In this document: one piece after another, positions 33,270 to 44,249 of the stretch
Layout: every line of letters starts with the position of its first letter
Numbering within the stretch: position 1 is the first letter of the stretch
DNA from: Platanthera guangdongensis
Lineage: Eukaryota > Streptophyta > Magnoliopsida > Asparagales > Orchidaceae
Assembly: GCA_039583875.1 (NCBI GenBank)
Contig: CM077150.1
Location: 177,019,499-177,083,498, forward strand
Direction: 5' to 3'
Length of the DNA: 64,000 nucleotides
Translations under genes and position numbers: made by a program
Notes under the pieces: model-generated
The model's input: the letters and a program-made list of their open reading frames with translations, nothing else
Told to the model about the DNA's origin: nothing
Databases searched by the model: none

Positions 33270-34884
33270 GGGAGGTCGAGGCTACCCCCCTTCAGAACAT
33301 GGTCTGGAGGCTCCCCTTGCGAGTTGCCTCAATCCCAATGCCTCTGTGGATCACCCTATTCCCTCTACGGGTTCCTACATCCGCCTGGTCCTCACACCTA
33401 TCTTCCACCTCCCCTTGTTGCACCTCCTCGATCCTTACCAGCGGATCCTGCCTCCTCAACCCCCTGGCTTCTCTCATTTCCAAGAACTCTGGGCAGGTGG
33501 CCGTCGCGTGACCCTCCTACTGATGGAAGTCACAGAAAGGCAACGCCACCCGGCCCCTTCTTCCTTCTCCACCTTCTCTCCTTCCAGCTCCTCCCCGAGC
33601 TCCTCTCCTTCCTCCTCTACCTCGGCTGACCTCCATTGCCTCCTAATGGTGCGGGAAGTGACCCCTCAGCTCCTACCTCCACGTCGGCTTATCAAACCTC
33701 CTCGGCTTGCGAAAGTTGTCTCTTCCCTGAAAACCTCCTCCTTTCTCCTGGGGGCGACCCTCCTGAGGCCTCCAACCTAACCAATTGTTCAGCTCCCGGG
33801 CCCCCCGTCCTTGATGTTTTCCCTGCTGCTCCTGTCCTCGGGGCTCCTCCCTCCTCCTCTCTTCTTTCTGCTCCCTCTGCCTTCTAGCTCCTAGCTCCTT
33901 CACGTCATCCTCCGCCAACCTGGCCAGCTTCCTAGCAAAAGCCGGATTGGCCCTATCGAAGTCTATCTCCTTTGCCGCCCTCTCCATGAGTTCCTCAAAA
34001 GAGGGGGGCACTCTCTTTAGCTCCATGCTAAAGAATCTCGGCCTTAGCCCCAGTATAAAAGCGAGCATCAATGCATACCCTGGGACCTCCTGGACGAGGA
34101 GGATCTCTTCCTAAAACCGGTCCACATAATGACCCAACGTCCCGTCATGCTTCTGCCTCACCACAAACATACACTCTGCCTCCTTCTGACATTTCTTTGA
34201 TGTCGAGAACCTCAACGGGAAATCTCGACGCAGATCCTCGAAACTGTAGATCGATCTTGCCGGCAACTGGTGGAACCAGTCCCGTGCATTCTCCTTCAAT
34301 GTGATGGCAAACAGCCGAAACTTGAAGGCATCCGTCATCTTCCTTATCTAAACAACATCTTCAAACCACTGCACGTGCTGTACAGGGTCATCCTTCCCCG
34401 AGTAGTAGGACATGTCGGGCTCCCGGAAGCCCTCCGGCATCGGGGCCGAGATGATGAGCTCACTGAATGGGCTCTCGCCACCTGCCTGCCGAGAGGGCAC
34501 GTCTTGCAGCCTCAGCTGGCTGGCCTGATTCACGAGACCATGCCAAGGGAAGAGCTCTCGCACAGCCACCTCCCTCTCGCCAACTTCTGCCTAAACCTCC
34601 TTCCCGAGATGCTGGCTTGGGAAGATCTCTCGCGCGGCCACGTCCCTCTCTCCAGCCTCCACCGGAACCTCCTTCCCAGGGCACTGTCCAGGAGCGTTCT
34701 CGCCCAAGAGTGGGACCTCCTCTATCGAGACCTGAGGCGTTGCCCACTCGCTCCTTGCCGAGAAGTCCAAGCTGATGGTCTGCAAGACCTCTCGACTGAA
34801 GTCCTCTAGCATCATCCTTGTCGCCTCCTCTCCCCGGGAGGGGGAACCTCCTGAACCAGATCTTTCACCTTCACCTCCTGCCAT
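33270..34884 (-). pseudogene. gag: Tat1 gag
   Basis: Starts at about 34884 (MAGGEGERSGSGGSPSRGEE). The capsid part is spread over frames 34348-34569 (FREPDMSYYSGKDDPVQHVQWFEDVV), 34111-34338 (FRLFAITLKENARDWFHQLP ... FEDLRRDFPLRF) and 33673-34071 (FILGLRPRFFSMELKRVPP, then an Arg/Glu/Gln-rich basic tail). A zinc-knuckle-like motif C-D-F-H-x-x-x-G-H-x-x-x-x-C lies near 33497-33530, with a stop inside. At least five stops or frame changes are seen. Gag would form the cytoplasmic particle and bind RNA. Confidence 0.88.
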
Positions 34885-34921
34885 AGAACTAAACTCAAGC
34901 TTTTCTTGTATCGGCTACCTT

Positions 34922-34938
34922 CCATGCTCACCGCACCA
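34922..34938 (-). promoter_or_regulatory. Tat1 primer binding site (tRNA-Phe)
   Basis: The plus strand reads CCATGCTCACCGCACCA, matching 16 of 17 bases of the 3' end of plant tRNA-Phe as I recall it (CCACGCTCACCGCACCA). It lies four bases from the LTR. Confidence 0.75.
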
Positions 34939-34942
34939 GAAC

Positions 34943-35611
34943 TGTTGAAGCCAAAATTTGACTTCGACAAAAGTTCGAAATTAGGGGCATAGCCAACACC
35001 TACTCGTCCCAAGATCTGACCTCCGACTGGTTGTGAAGGACCAGAAACTAACCCAAAGCCTCAGCAGGGAAGTACCACCGCTTACCCAGAAGATCTCTGA
35101 GAGCTTCCCCTCCAAAGCCAAAAGTTGGGCTTGGAGCTCCTCAGAAAGCACAGGAAAACTCTTAAAATCCTTTGAAAAAAGTGCTTCTGAAGAACTCCTA
35201 TGGGCCTATTTATAGTTTTCTGGGTTTGAACTGCCAATAACCAAACTGAACCGACCTGAAATTACCAAAATACCCATGGTTGGGTCTGCCAACATCCAAA
35301 CTCCGCTGTTCTGAAGAGTTATATGCAGACCACCAAGGGCAAAAGGGTAAAATTACTCAGGGTAGAAGAGTAAAATCCCGCATGGGTATAAAATTGTCAA
35401 AACGACCTTCTTTTTATATAGCGAGTAGGGAAGCACCCAGCGGCGAGATGAGCCCTCCTGGCCGTCTCGCAGGCATCCTTCGCTATGGGGCCCTCTCGCC
35501 GTTAAGGGCCTACTCGCATCCCAAAAGGGCGTCTCACTCGCCTATCCAGTACCTCTCGCCAACTTCTGATGTTCCCACCTTGAGGGCCTCTCGTGAGCCC
35601 GAGGTTGTACT
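34943..35611 (-). repeat. Tat1 5' LTR
   Basis: 669 bp. On the plus strand it starts TGTTGAAGCC and ends GGTTGTACT (the terminal CA has mutated). It is the full-length partner of the deleted copy at 2296-2614. It contains a minus-strand TATA box and many TCTCGCC words in the upstream half. Confidence 0.88.
35207..35214 (-). promoter_or_regulatory. Tat1 promoter TATA box
   Basis: TATAAATA on the minus strand. The same box is found in Tat2 at 44517-44524. TCTCGCC-type words lie upstream (35440-35600). Confidence 0.7.
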
Positions 35612-35616
35612 GTTCA
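35612..35616. repeat. Tat1 target-site duplication, right (GTTCA)
   Basis: 4/5 match to GTTCG at 2291-2295. Confidence 0.6.
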
Positions 35617-36113
35617 TATGTCATTAAAAATGAGAGTATAAAATTCATCATTTTTTTGGTAAACAAATGTAAATATCAAAAAGAAAAAAAATTATGTTGG
35701 GTGAGAATAAAATTCATCACATCCAATCCAAAACCTCTTCATATTACTTACTTTTTCAAAACCCATTAGCCAATATAATTACATTAGATTTAAATTAAAA
35801 TTCTAAGAGAGCATAAATACTAGTTTAAATTTTTCCTTCAAGTCTCTTTTTGGTAAATGATGTTAATAATTTTAATGTAATTTTGTTTGCTTAAACTACT
35901 CAATTTTGAATCCTAATTAATTTATTTGAGAAACTTTTGCTAAATATTTTTGCTCTTCACTTTTTAATTTCATATTTTAGGACTTAAATTTTAAATCCCT
36001 AAATTTTATTTTTAACTTTCTTTTGATTTAATAAATTTTTAGTTTAATTAAAAATATTATATTAATTTCTTATAAGTACTTCTCATAGTTTTGCTCGGGA
36101 ATGGCAAAAGCTT
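35617..36113 (+). mobile_element. Old plus-strand element, continuation of 3' non-coding tail
   Basis: AT-rich, no gene. Its start (catatgtcattaaa ... gagagtataaaattcat) echoes the end of the left part near 2092-2250, as expected when Tat1 split the element. Confidence 0.55.
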
Positions 36114-36128
36114 AAGTATGAGAGTATT
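36114..36128 (+). promoter_or_regulatory. Polypurine tract of the old element
   Basis: AAGTATGAGAGTATTT follows GCTCGGGAATGGCAAAAGCTT. The same phrase (GCAAAAGCTTACGTATGAGGGTATTT, split here as GCAAAAGCTTACG and TATGAGGGTATTT) ends the LARD element on the minus strand at 49610. It marks the junction to the 3' LTR. Confidence 0.65.
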
Positions 36129-36369
36129 TTAATATAGTTATTTTAAAAATATTATGTTAATTTCTTAACTTTCTTTTGATATGTTAATATTTATAGTTAT
36201 TTTAATATAGTTTTTATTTAATAAATAGTTATATTCTAGTTAGTTTTATATTAATATTGTTATTAATTCCTTTATTTTCTTATTTCAGGTTAATCTGGGC
36301 AGCCAATAGCATTTTGGAGCTTACAGGACTGATCAGGAAATGAAACAGAGAAAAGCTGGAAAAATCTCT

Positions 36370-36990
36370 AGAACACGCCCCAGTCACTGGCGTGACCTTC
36401 AGGTCACGGGCATGACCCGTGGGCGTGACCCATTCAGAAGTTCTAGAGGCCTTGCCATGTCAATTAAAATAACACGCCCCTCGGACATGGGAGTGACCTT
36501 TGGGCCACGGTGTGACTCACAGGCGCGACCTTTAAGTCACGAGTATGACTTACGGGTGTGACTCACAGGCATGACTCACGGGCGTGACTCACGGGCATGA
36601 CTCAAGGGCGTGACTCACGGGAGTGACTCACGGGCGTGACTCACGGGCGTGACTTATGGACTGACATCCAGCTCAGGCATGCCACAGAATTATGAAGCCA
36701 GTTTCAGATCCAGGCAGTTTCAAGCTTACACTCCCTAGGTCACGTGCTTGACCTCGGGGCGTGACCTCTTCAACAATTACCAGATTAATTCCCGTTGTTT
36801 CAATTTCCCACTATTTCCAGCAATAGTATAGACACGCCCTAGGTTTTCGGCGTGACGTAGGGGCATGATTCGCCGAACGACGAATTTTGGTAGTTTTATC
36901 CCAACGTTCCCGAGCTTTCAAGAGGACGGTTTTGCACCTTACACGCCCCTAGTCACAGGCGTGATGGAGAGGCGTTACTCTCCAAAAAAC
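36370..36990 (+). repeat. CACGCCC / GGGCGTGAC word array
   Basis: About 20 occurrences of GGGCGTGACTCAC-type words and their complements CACGCCC, densest at 36540-36660, where the unit is about 15-16 bp. The same words fill the U3 of the LARD LTRs. The array is directly upstream of the TATA box. Confidence 0.9.
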
Positions 36991-36994
36991 TTCC

Positions 36995-37002
36995 TATAAA
37001 TT
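36995..37002 (+). promoter_or_regulatory. TATA box of the old element LTR
   Basis: TATAAATT right after the word array. The LARD LTRs have TATAAATT in the same position relative to their arrays. Confidence 0.6.
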
Positions 37003-37900
37003 CCGGACAGAGCCAGTCATCTAAGAGTCATCTATGAGGCAACTAGGAGTAGATTTTTAGGCATATTCAGTAGTTTTCTTGCATTTCTATATGTAATTTC
37101 ATTTTCATAGATTAGTTTTACTTCGCTAACTTTTAGTTCAAGTATTTTCATTTATGCAATCATGTTTTACTTTCCCTTCTTTTTATGTACATCTTTAATC
37201 ATGTTGAATAGCTAATTTCATTAGCACTTGATCATGACAAGCTTTAAAATAAAATAAACTTCTTTTCAGGCTCTCTTTATTTATTGTTTTGATTTACCTT
37301 TGATTTTAATTGTGTCGAATTAACTTTTCGATATTAGATCTGTATCCTAGATTTATCGAGAGGTTGTGGATATGAATAGATCACTCAAAGGTAGAAGGAT
37401 TTGCATGCACTCTTCGAGAGTGGATGACATGAATCTTCCAGATTGGAGTCAAATCCAATAGAGGGGTTCATCACATAAAGCAGGCTTAGGGGTTTCGATT
37501 GGTCGAGGGGTCTTAATCGATCAACCAAAGTTTAGTCGAGAGCACATTCTCGAGAGAGGTGCTTTTGTAATTTGGGAACATCCACGGTCGAAGTAGGTAA
37601 TTTAGAAGTTTGAATTTCATGAAAGTTTACTTTATTTCAAAGGGAGTCTAGATCAAGTGCTATATTTTATTCCATTGTCTTCATTTAGTTTTAATTAACC
37701 TTTTTATTTACCGATAAAATAATATTAATTTGCATGAGTAGAAGTAGTCAACATGCCCCGAGTCTAAGTACGATACTTAATCCTATACTCTAGAATGATA
37801 TGTACATTGTCTTATCGATTTAGAATCGTGCTCTAATGTGAAGTCTAACCATCAAAGACCTCGCTCTGAGTCTAGTTGATTGAATCCTCTTTGTTCTTCT

Positions 37901-38049
37901 AAAAGAACTAGCATGCTTCAACAATACGTCGTTTTAGGTTTCATGATTTCTCTTTTTGTAAACGACACTAGCACATGGGTAGTGTTTTATTGCCCTAACA
38001 TATCTTTTTATACCCATGACTTTTATCAACTATCTCGGAAAATAATGTG
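37901..38049. other. Boundary zone, no feature assigned
   Basis: AT-rich text between the old LTR and the copia fragment. It could belong to either. Confidence 0.4.
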
Positions 38050-38547
38050 TCAATGGTATGGACGAGAATAGAATACTCTATCTATTCTTTATACACCAGC
38101 GCCAATTTGAATTCCGCTAAGCAGTACAGGTTCAACTGTAACATTTAGTCTTTTCTTCACGATATCGTTGAGCAGAATCTTCTTTCTTAACGGTATCGAC
38201 CTTGGTACTAAGAACTGCTACTTTCTGCATCTTCTCCACGATATCGACTCGAAGCGTTACATGTTCTCAATGATATAGAGAACCTTATACTAATCCCAAT
38301 GGTATAATATTTTATTTCTGGAGCTTGCTTCTTTTTGAGTCTTCTCCACGATCATGCTGATATCGTGGAGAATCATGTACTGATCTCAACCATATCTACT
38401 TTTCTCTACTCTAAACATGTTTTAGAGTTAACATCATATAACCTGCATAATCATGAAATAGATATGCCATCAAATACAATTTGCACTTAACATTGTAAGT
38501 GTTGCTTCTTCAAATCTTGGAATATTATAGGTAATATTTCCAACAAT
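38050..38547 (-). repeat. SIRE-type copia LTR fragment
   Basis: On the minus strand the LTR starts at 38547 with TGTTGGAAATATTACC. Like copia A it continues with GATTTGAAGAAGC, TATTTGATG and ATGCAGGTTA. Instead of GTGTCGACAC it carries CACGATATCGTG-type words with CGATATCG or CCACGATATCG cores (near 38160, 38190, 38250, 38350). The left end is decayed and uncertain. It is a relative of copia A with a different palindromic word. Confidence 0.6.
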
Positions 38548-38667
38548 CACTCCATATTTGAAGAAGACAAAATACACATAAATGCTAAGGTGCATTAATA
38601 AAAGAAATCAAAATATAATAATAAAATCATGTTATCACATATAAATACAGTGAACAAGTGAATTATT
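38548..38667 (-). mobile_element. Internal 3' remnant of the SIRE-type fragment
   Basis: On the minus strand it ends GTCTTCTTCAAATATGGAG TGAT, close to the copia A sequence GACTTCTCCAAATATGGGG AGAT, directly before the LTR. It is therefore the polypurine tract and 3' UTR end. It is cut at 38668 by the next LTR. Confidence 0.6.
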
Positions 38668-39696
38668 TGTAACACCCCCATCCATTATATGGAATATAAC
38701 AAAAGTTCCGCTCGGGGCCCCATGCCATATTTTACGGACAGTCAGTGGAGTTCATATTAATACAAACATAATATTATAAAATTTTGAATCCTAACACAGT
38801 GCATTCTAGCGGAACCTTTTAAAATAAGTTGGAAGAACCCATCATAAAACATGAATGTCCACTATAGTCCACGACAGGAATTAGAGTAAAAAGACACAAA
38901 GAGTCTTGGCCTTATGGCCTTACAATTGTTTACTTAAACAATAAGTGTTTTGCCGACTTTGGCACGCAGGCTGACCACACATGAAAATAGCAAAGGAAAA
39001 AACTTCTCTTTGGCCTTCAAGGGCCAGCACAGCATCAAGCGCATCAGCCCACTACTTGCCACTTGGCTCACCTATTCCTGCATAAGAATAATCCACCGAA
39101 CAGTGGCAAAACAAAGCAACGATCAGCTAAATTTGACCAAATTAAAATGACCACACCCCTTACTCAGGGCGGCGATGCTCCTTCCCTATAATATTTTAGC
39201 AAAACCAAACATAGCTATGAAAGTGAAATTTAAGCACACTTCACCACAGGCATAGGCACGAACGGCCACACAAACCATGCTCTCAGGGCACATTCTCGGT
39301 GTCCGGACAAAAGCCAGGGACTCACCACCGTTCACAAGACAGCAACATACTTGAGCATTTTGGTAGTCTTTATGGCCCGCGTAAGGCCTAAGACCTATAA
39401 CTATGGTAGCGACAGGTAATACTACCTACAGACGCTCGATATAGCTACTGGGTAGGTTCGGCCCTTTCCCGTTGCTCACATCGCCAGGCGCATAAAGCCA
39501 CGACACGGGTCGGCCTGCCCCTTCCCATTTCTCCAGAAATTACATAACCACGTTATGTTCTATAGATGGATCTCAGGCCACCAAGATGGGCTCTCAAGCT
39601 CTCAGCCCCACAACATTAGCCCCATGTTTCCATGACACAGGACTCAAACAAAGCTCTCAAGGAGCTACCGCTTGCAGTAACACTACCGCCATGCGG
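38668..39696 (-). repeat. Truncated Tekay/Del-type LTR (copy 1)
   Basis: It begins TGTAACACCCCC and aligns by eye over its length with the left 1 kb of the LTR at 39697 (shared GGGGCCCC, GGCACGCAGGC, AAGGGCCAGCA, CTCCTTCCCTA). It is a diverged copy, cut at 39696 by the insertion of the second element. Its other part should lie beyond that element, outside the window. Confidence 0.75.
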
Positions 39697-41815
39697 TGTA
39701 ACACCTCTGCCCATCATATGAAATATAAAAGAGGGTTCGGCCGGGGCCCCCTCCATATTACACAGACAGGTAGCGGGATTACAAGTTAATATCAATAATT
39801 ACTTGAATCCTAACTCAAAGCATTCTAGCTGAAGCTTTAGGGTTCCTTGAACTCAAACTCATTTGAATGTCCACAACATATACACCACCATTTATATATA
39901 TATAACAGAAATGTTAAGAACAAATACACAAAATTTATGGCATTAAGGCCTTATAGTTACATTTCACAAGTGCGGATTACAAACATCGGCACGCAGGCCG
40001 GACACACATGAAACAGTAAACTTTATCCACTAGGCCTTTGAGGGCCAGCATAGCAACAGCAAGGGCTTCAACCCGCTATTTCCTGCTCATCTCTTCAACA
40101 CCTACACAAAGGCCAATCCACCGCAATGGTGGCAAACAATGCAACGGTCAACATGAAGCTGACTAAATTATAATCACCCTACCCTATTCTCGAGGTAGTG
40201 GTATTCCTTCCCTACATGCATAACATTTTCAAAAGAAATTATATCACAAGAACGTGCACTCACACATAGTTCTACATATCACAAACAAATGCGTCAACGG
40301 CCAAACGTTTCGTACACTCAGGACAAATTTTTGGTGTACATGTTGCCAGGGTCCCACCACCGTTCAGAGGTTCCAGACATAACAGTTTATTTTGAACATT
40401 TCCAATCTCCACGGCTCCAGGATGGAGAATTTAGTCTTTACAGCGTGCAACCTAAGACTCTCATTATGCGAACCTAACGAAGCCAATAAATTAGGCACTC
40501 GAGTTAGACAACCATAATGCGGATACATTTCAGCCTTTGCCCATTGCTCAAATAGTCAAATCTAAACTAGTCTGACGTGGTTCGGCTTCCCCTTGTCCGT
40601 TCTGCTCACTAGCCTTTAGGAGCTCGCATCTCACACAATAGCCTCACAATCTCCCAGAGACAGGCTTTCTCATCAAAAGGGTATTAGGCCGCTATTGCTA
40701 GCAATAGTCACTATCTCCTGGCGTTAACCACAGAAATCACTTTCTGTACCAGACCGAGTCAAAACCCTACAGTAACGTGCAGTGTCAGAAACACTGGACT
40801 TTCATAGCACAAATAGCTCACCAAGAGCTATAGCCGATGGAGATACCCACTGTCGCCAGTCGACATCTAACAATCGTTCAAACTGCGATATTTCTTGGGT
40901 ATTTTCCTGAAGTGCAGCTCTAGTACTTCCAGCTACTTCCAGTTCACTGGTACAACCCCGCAGATCCAGTAAATTACTCATTTATTCTTAGGGTCTTCTC
41001 CGGTACGCAAAATGAACATCACCAATGCAGACCAACCTATCCAGATGGGTTTCACACAACAAACCTGTTCCGTATTACATATTTCTGGATCTATATGCAA
41101 GACTCACTAGGGATTTTATGAATCGACCCAGAGGATTCTCCACCTTTTGGTAGGGAATTCCATGTATATGCTAAAAGAAGGACTTCATATGTCCATGAAG
41201 GAAGATCATTACCCATGTATGTTTCCTCAGAGCAATGACCTTGATATTTGATCCGGATGGAATTGATTATCATAACTTCCACTCCATGGATCTAACATCG
41301 ATTTGTGATTCCAATTACAAGCATGCCTTGGATCGAATCTACTCTTGAGCTCCTGGGCTTTTCCTTGCCACTCCAGAACCAAGCAAGGGCATGTGTGAGA
41401 GAGAATGAGAATAAAATATCAAGTCCATCCTTTATCTGAAAGCTACTGCCACGCGGTAACTCCTGCCGCCGCACGGTATCAAAGGCGGTAAACGCTTTTA
41501 CCAGTCATCGCCGCAAGAGATATCGCCCCGCGATAACTCTCTCGCTATGTGGTAGGTCGGTTTCTCAAGAAATCCTTCTCAATACTCGTCGAGAGGCTAG
41601 CGCGGCGCACTAACAATTATCGTCTGGCGATAGATTGGTTTCTCGAGAGATCCTTCTCGACACTCGACAAGAGGCTCGCATGGCGCGCTAGCGACTATCG
41701 CCTGGCGGTAACAACCCGAGCCCTATGTCTTTTACTTCACTGAGCTATCGGCGGCGATAAGACTATCGCCGCGTGATAACCTCTAACAACCACTTCTCCT
41801 TTTGGGGGTGTTACA
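39697..41815 (-). repeat. Chromovirus 3' LTR
   Basis: 2119 bp. The ends are inverted: TGTAACACC on the left and GGGGGTGTTACA on the right. The U3 end (41440-41790) carries a repeated GCGGCGATAG/CTATCGCCGC word. Confidence 0.85.
41440..41790 (-). repeat. GCGGCGATAG / CTATCGCCGC word array in chromovirus U3
   Basis: At least ten copies of CTATCGCC-type or CGCGGTAA-type words in both orientations, e.g. 41520, 41618, 41694, 41748 and 41763. It lies at the start of U3 on the element's strand. Confidence 0.75.
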
Positions 41816-41830
41816 ACCCTCCCCTCCTTA
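41816..41830 (-). promoter_or_regulatory. Chromovirus polypurine tract
   Basis: The minus strand reads AAGGAGGGGAGGGT immediately before TGTAACACCCCC. Confidence 0.85.
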
Positions 41831-41924
41831 CAGAAATTTCATCCCAAAATTGTACCCATCTATAAGGAAAACCAGCAACTAACATGTTAAAACATATTTG
41901 CTTTCACAAAATAAGGTTACAATA

Positions 41925-44240
41925 TCAGTTTACAAATAACTCAGGATATTCATCGCGCATGGTTTGCTCTCGCTCCCATGTCAGCTCTTCACGCCCACAA
42001 TTGTCCCAACGGACCTTGACCATCATAATTGTATTGTTCAGCAGTTGCTTGATCTCCATATTCTCGATCCGAATGGGACTAACCTTTGTCGTGAGCCCAT
42101 GTTCAACCGGTACTCGATAATTTGCAATCACTTGCTTTGGCTCCTTTACAGCTTTTCGAAGCACCGATATGTGAAACACATCGCACAAGATACTTAGTTC
42201 CGCAGATTACGATAATCGATAGGAACCTTCCCCAACTCGCTCCACCACTTCAAACGAACCAAGGTACCTCAAACTTAACTTTTTCAAGCGTCGAATCCTG
42301 TACACGCCTTTGAATGGCTTGATCTTTAAGTATATCCAATCACACACTACAAACTCCATATTTCTGTGTTTAGAGTTATAATGTTTCATCTGCCTATCTT
42401 AGGTTATCAATAGTTGCTCTCGTATAGTTCGTATTGTCAAATTTGCATCTTTGACCTCCTTACCCTTATAGATCTTTGATTCACCTGTTTCCGCCCATGT
42501 TAACAGTGTACGATACTTCCTACCATACAAAGCTTCAAAGGGCGCCATCTGTATACTAGCTTGATAGCTGTTATTGTAGGCTAACAACTATCAAGGGCGC
42601 ACATTCGGAGCATATCCTCCATTGTTCTGTTGGTCCTTTTGGTCTGACCATCCATTTGAGGATGAAAGGCTGTACTGAATTGAAACTTAGTACCCATCAA
42701 TTGGTGGATTAGCCACTAATCACTTGAAGTAAAACGCCCATCTTGGTCACTGATGATGCTACGGGGCATGCCGTACAACAGTATGATATTATCCACGTAC
42801 AGTTTGACCAATTTTTCCACTGAATCATCCTTCCTGTTAAGTATGAAGTGCTACACTTTGGTTAACCGATCAACGATCACCCACACGACATCATTTTCAC
42901 ACTGAGATCTTGGCAGTCCATGAACGAAGTCCAAAGAAATGTTATCAAACTTCCATGCCGGGATTGGTAACGATTTCAGGAATCCTCCAGGTTTCTGGCA
43001 TTCAGCTTTTACCAAGGCACAAGTCTGACATTTTTCCACATAATGGGCTATATCCTTCTTCAAACCTGGCCACCAGAATGCGTTCTTCGTGTCATTGTAC
43101 ATTTTTGTGCTCCCTGGGTGACTTGAGTACCTTAAAAATGTACTTCGTACATCAATTCCTCACGAAGTTTACCCACATCTGGGATGCACAAACGAACATC
43201 TTTCCGTAAGTGGTCTTCATCCAAGGAGAATTTGGCATTTGACCTATCCTCTACATAGCGTTGGAGACTCTCATCGAGCTCTGTTTCTCGCCGAACCCTG
43301 TCCGCAAGGTCATACTGTACTTCCATCCAATTCAGGCACGCATTTGCAGTAACATTCTTGTCCACACAAGTGATGTCTAAGGCCTCCAACTCCTGGATCA
43401 GATGCTCATCATGCATCTGCAACCAACTTGCTCTTGCCGGAGCCCTGCGACTCAAGTCATCTACGACCACATTTCCGTTCCCGGGAGTATAATGAATCTG
43501 TAAGGTGTAGTCCCCAAGGAACTCCATCCACCACCGCTATCACATATTTAGATCCTTTTAATCCAGATGATACTTAATGCTTTTATGGTCCGTGAAGATG
43601 TCAACTTTCACGCCATATAAGTAATGACGCCACAGCTTAAGTGCAAATATCACCGCCACCAACTCCAAATCATGGACGGGATAGTTCCACTCATGCACTT
43701 TCAACTGGAGTGAGCCATAAGAGATCTCCTTTCCAAACAGAAGAAGAACGCAACCTAAGCCGCTCCCTAACACATCACTGTAAATTTCATGGCCGTCTGA
43801 ACCACATGGAGATGTCAAGATTGGCATCGTGGTTAAGCGACTCTTCAGCTCTTCAAACGCTCGCGCGCACTCTGGCGTCCAATCAAACTTCTGATCCTTC
43901 CTCGTTAGTTTGGTAAGAGGCAAGGCGATCCGCAAGAAATATTCTACGAAACATCGGTAGTAGCCCGCTAGTCCAAGGAAACACCGGACTTTTGCTATAG
44001 TAGACAATATTGGCCATTCTCGTATCGCACCTATCTTTGACGGATCCACCGCAATACCTTCTCCACTAACCACATGGCCAAGAAAGGCCACTGATGATAG
44101 CCAAAACTCACACTTTGAGAACTTGGCATAGAGCTTGTTTCTTCTCAGGGTGTGCAGCACCATTCGTAAATGGTTCGCGTGATCTTCTTCAGACTGAGAG
44201 TATACTTGAATGCCATCAATAAAGATGATTACAAACATGT
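41925..44240 (-). pseudogene. pol: Chromovirus pol: RT C-terminus, RNase H, integrase, chromodomain
   Basis: On the minus strand, from 44238: [15 protein letters not shown] (the RT catalytic motif, second Asp changed to Gly), [29 protein letters not shown], then RNase H with [14 protein letters not shown] and [12 protein letters not shown]. RNase H tail and linker follow (43132-43527). The integrase zinc region and core, FWWPGLKKDIAHYVEKCQTC and NISLDFVHGLP, lie at 42851-43102; [17 protein letters not shown] near 42640; GRKYRTLLTWAETGES; SLRYLGSFEVVERVGEGSYRL. The chromodomain VKVRWDNCGREELTWERE...MRDEYPELF ends near 41925. Stops and frame changes are frequent. The chromodomain would steer integration to marked chromatin. 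Confidence 0.9.
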
Positions 44241-44244
44241 CAAA

Positions 44245-44249
44245 GTACT
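44245..44249. repeat. Tat2 target-site duplication, left (GTACT, candidate)
   Basis: GTACT precedes the LTR start TGTTGAAACC. The right-hand copy is outside the window, so it is unconfirmed. Confidence 0.4.

Larger units (their letters stand above)
2296..35611 (-). mobile_element. Tat1: Ty3/gypsy Tat-lineage retrotransposon with opposite-strand genes
   Basis: This is a complete but decayed minus-strand element, about 12.6 kb once the 20.7-kb copia insertion (6058-26758) is removed. Order on the minus strand: 5' LTR (34943-35611), tRNA-Phe primer site, gag, protease, reverse transcriptase, two RNase H domains, integrase, 3' UTR with a 119-bp tandem repeat, then two genes on the opposite strand (aORF, sORF), polypurine tract and 3' LTR (2296-2614). 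The dual RNase H is the known mark of Tat elements. Antisense extra ORFs downstream of pol and tandem repeats in the 3' UTR are also documented for that lineage. Gag-pol has many stops and frame changes, so the copy is dead. Tat2 (44250 to the window end) is a relative with the same architecture. Confidence 0.88.
36129..37900 (+). repeat. 3' LTR of the old element (right border uncertain)
   Basis: It begins after the polypurine tract. It holds an AT-rich U3 start, a CACGCCC/GGGCGTGAC array (36370-36990), a TATA box at 36995 and then an R/U5-like region with text common in Tat/LARD LTRs (e.g. 37340-37600). The right end is not defined: no clear CA terminus or duplication is seen before the copia fragment near 38.05 kb. 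Confidence 0.5.
39697..44249 (-). mobile_element. Ty3/gypsy chromovirus (Tekay/Del type), 3' half
   Basis: A minus-strand element. The 3' LTR is 39697-41815. Chromodomain, integrase, RNase H and part of RT are encoded between about 41925 and 44240, where Tat2 begins. The 5' half should continue beyond Tat2, outside the window. The chromodomain after integrase defines the chromovirus branch. Confidence 0.88.

Noticed and set aside
32441..34809. Long Pro/Leu/Ser-rich plus-strand ORFs over Tat1 gag and protease
   Set aside because: Shadows of the minus-strand gag-pol, which carries the real domain motifs.
34922..34938. tRNA-like ends (tRNA-Phe here, tRNA-Asp at 52039) as possible tRNA genes
   Set aside because: Only the last 17 bases match, directly next to LTRs; these are primer binding sites.
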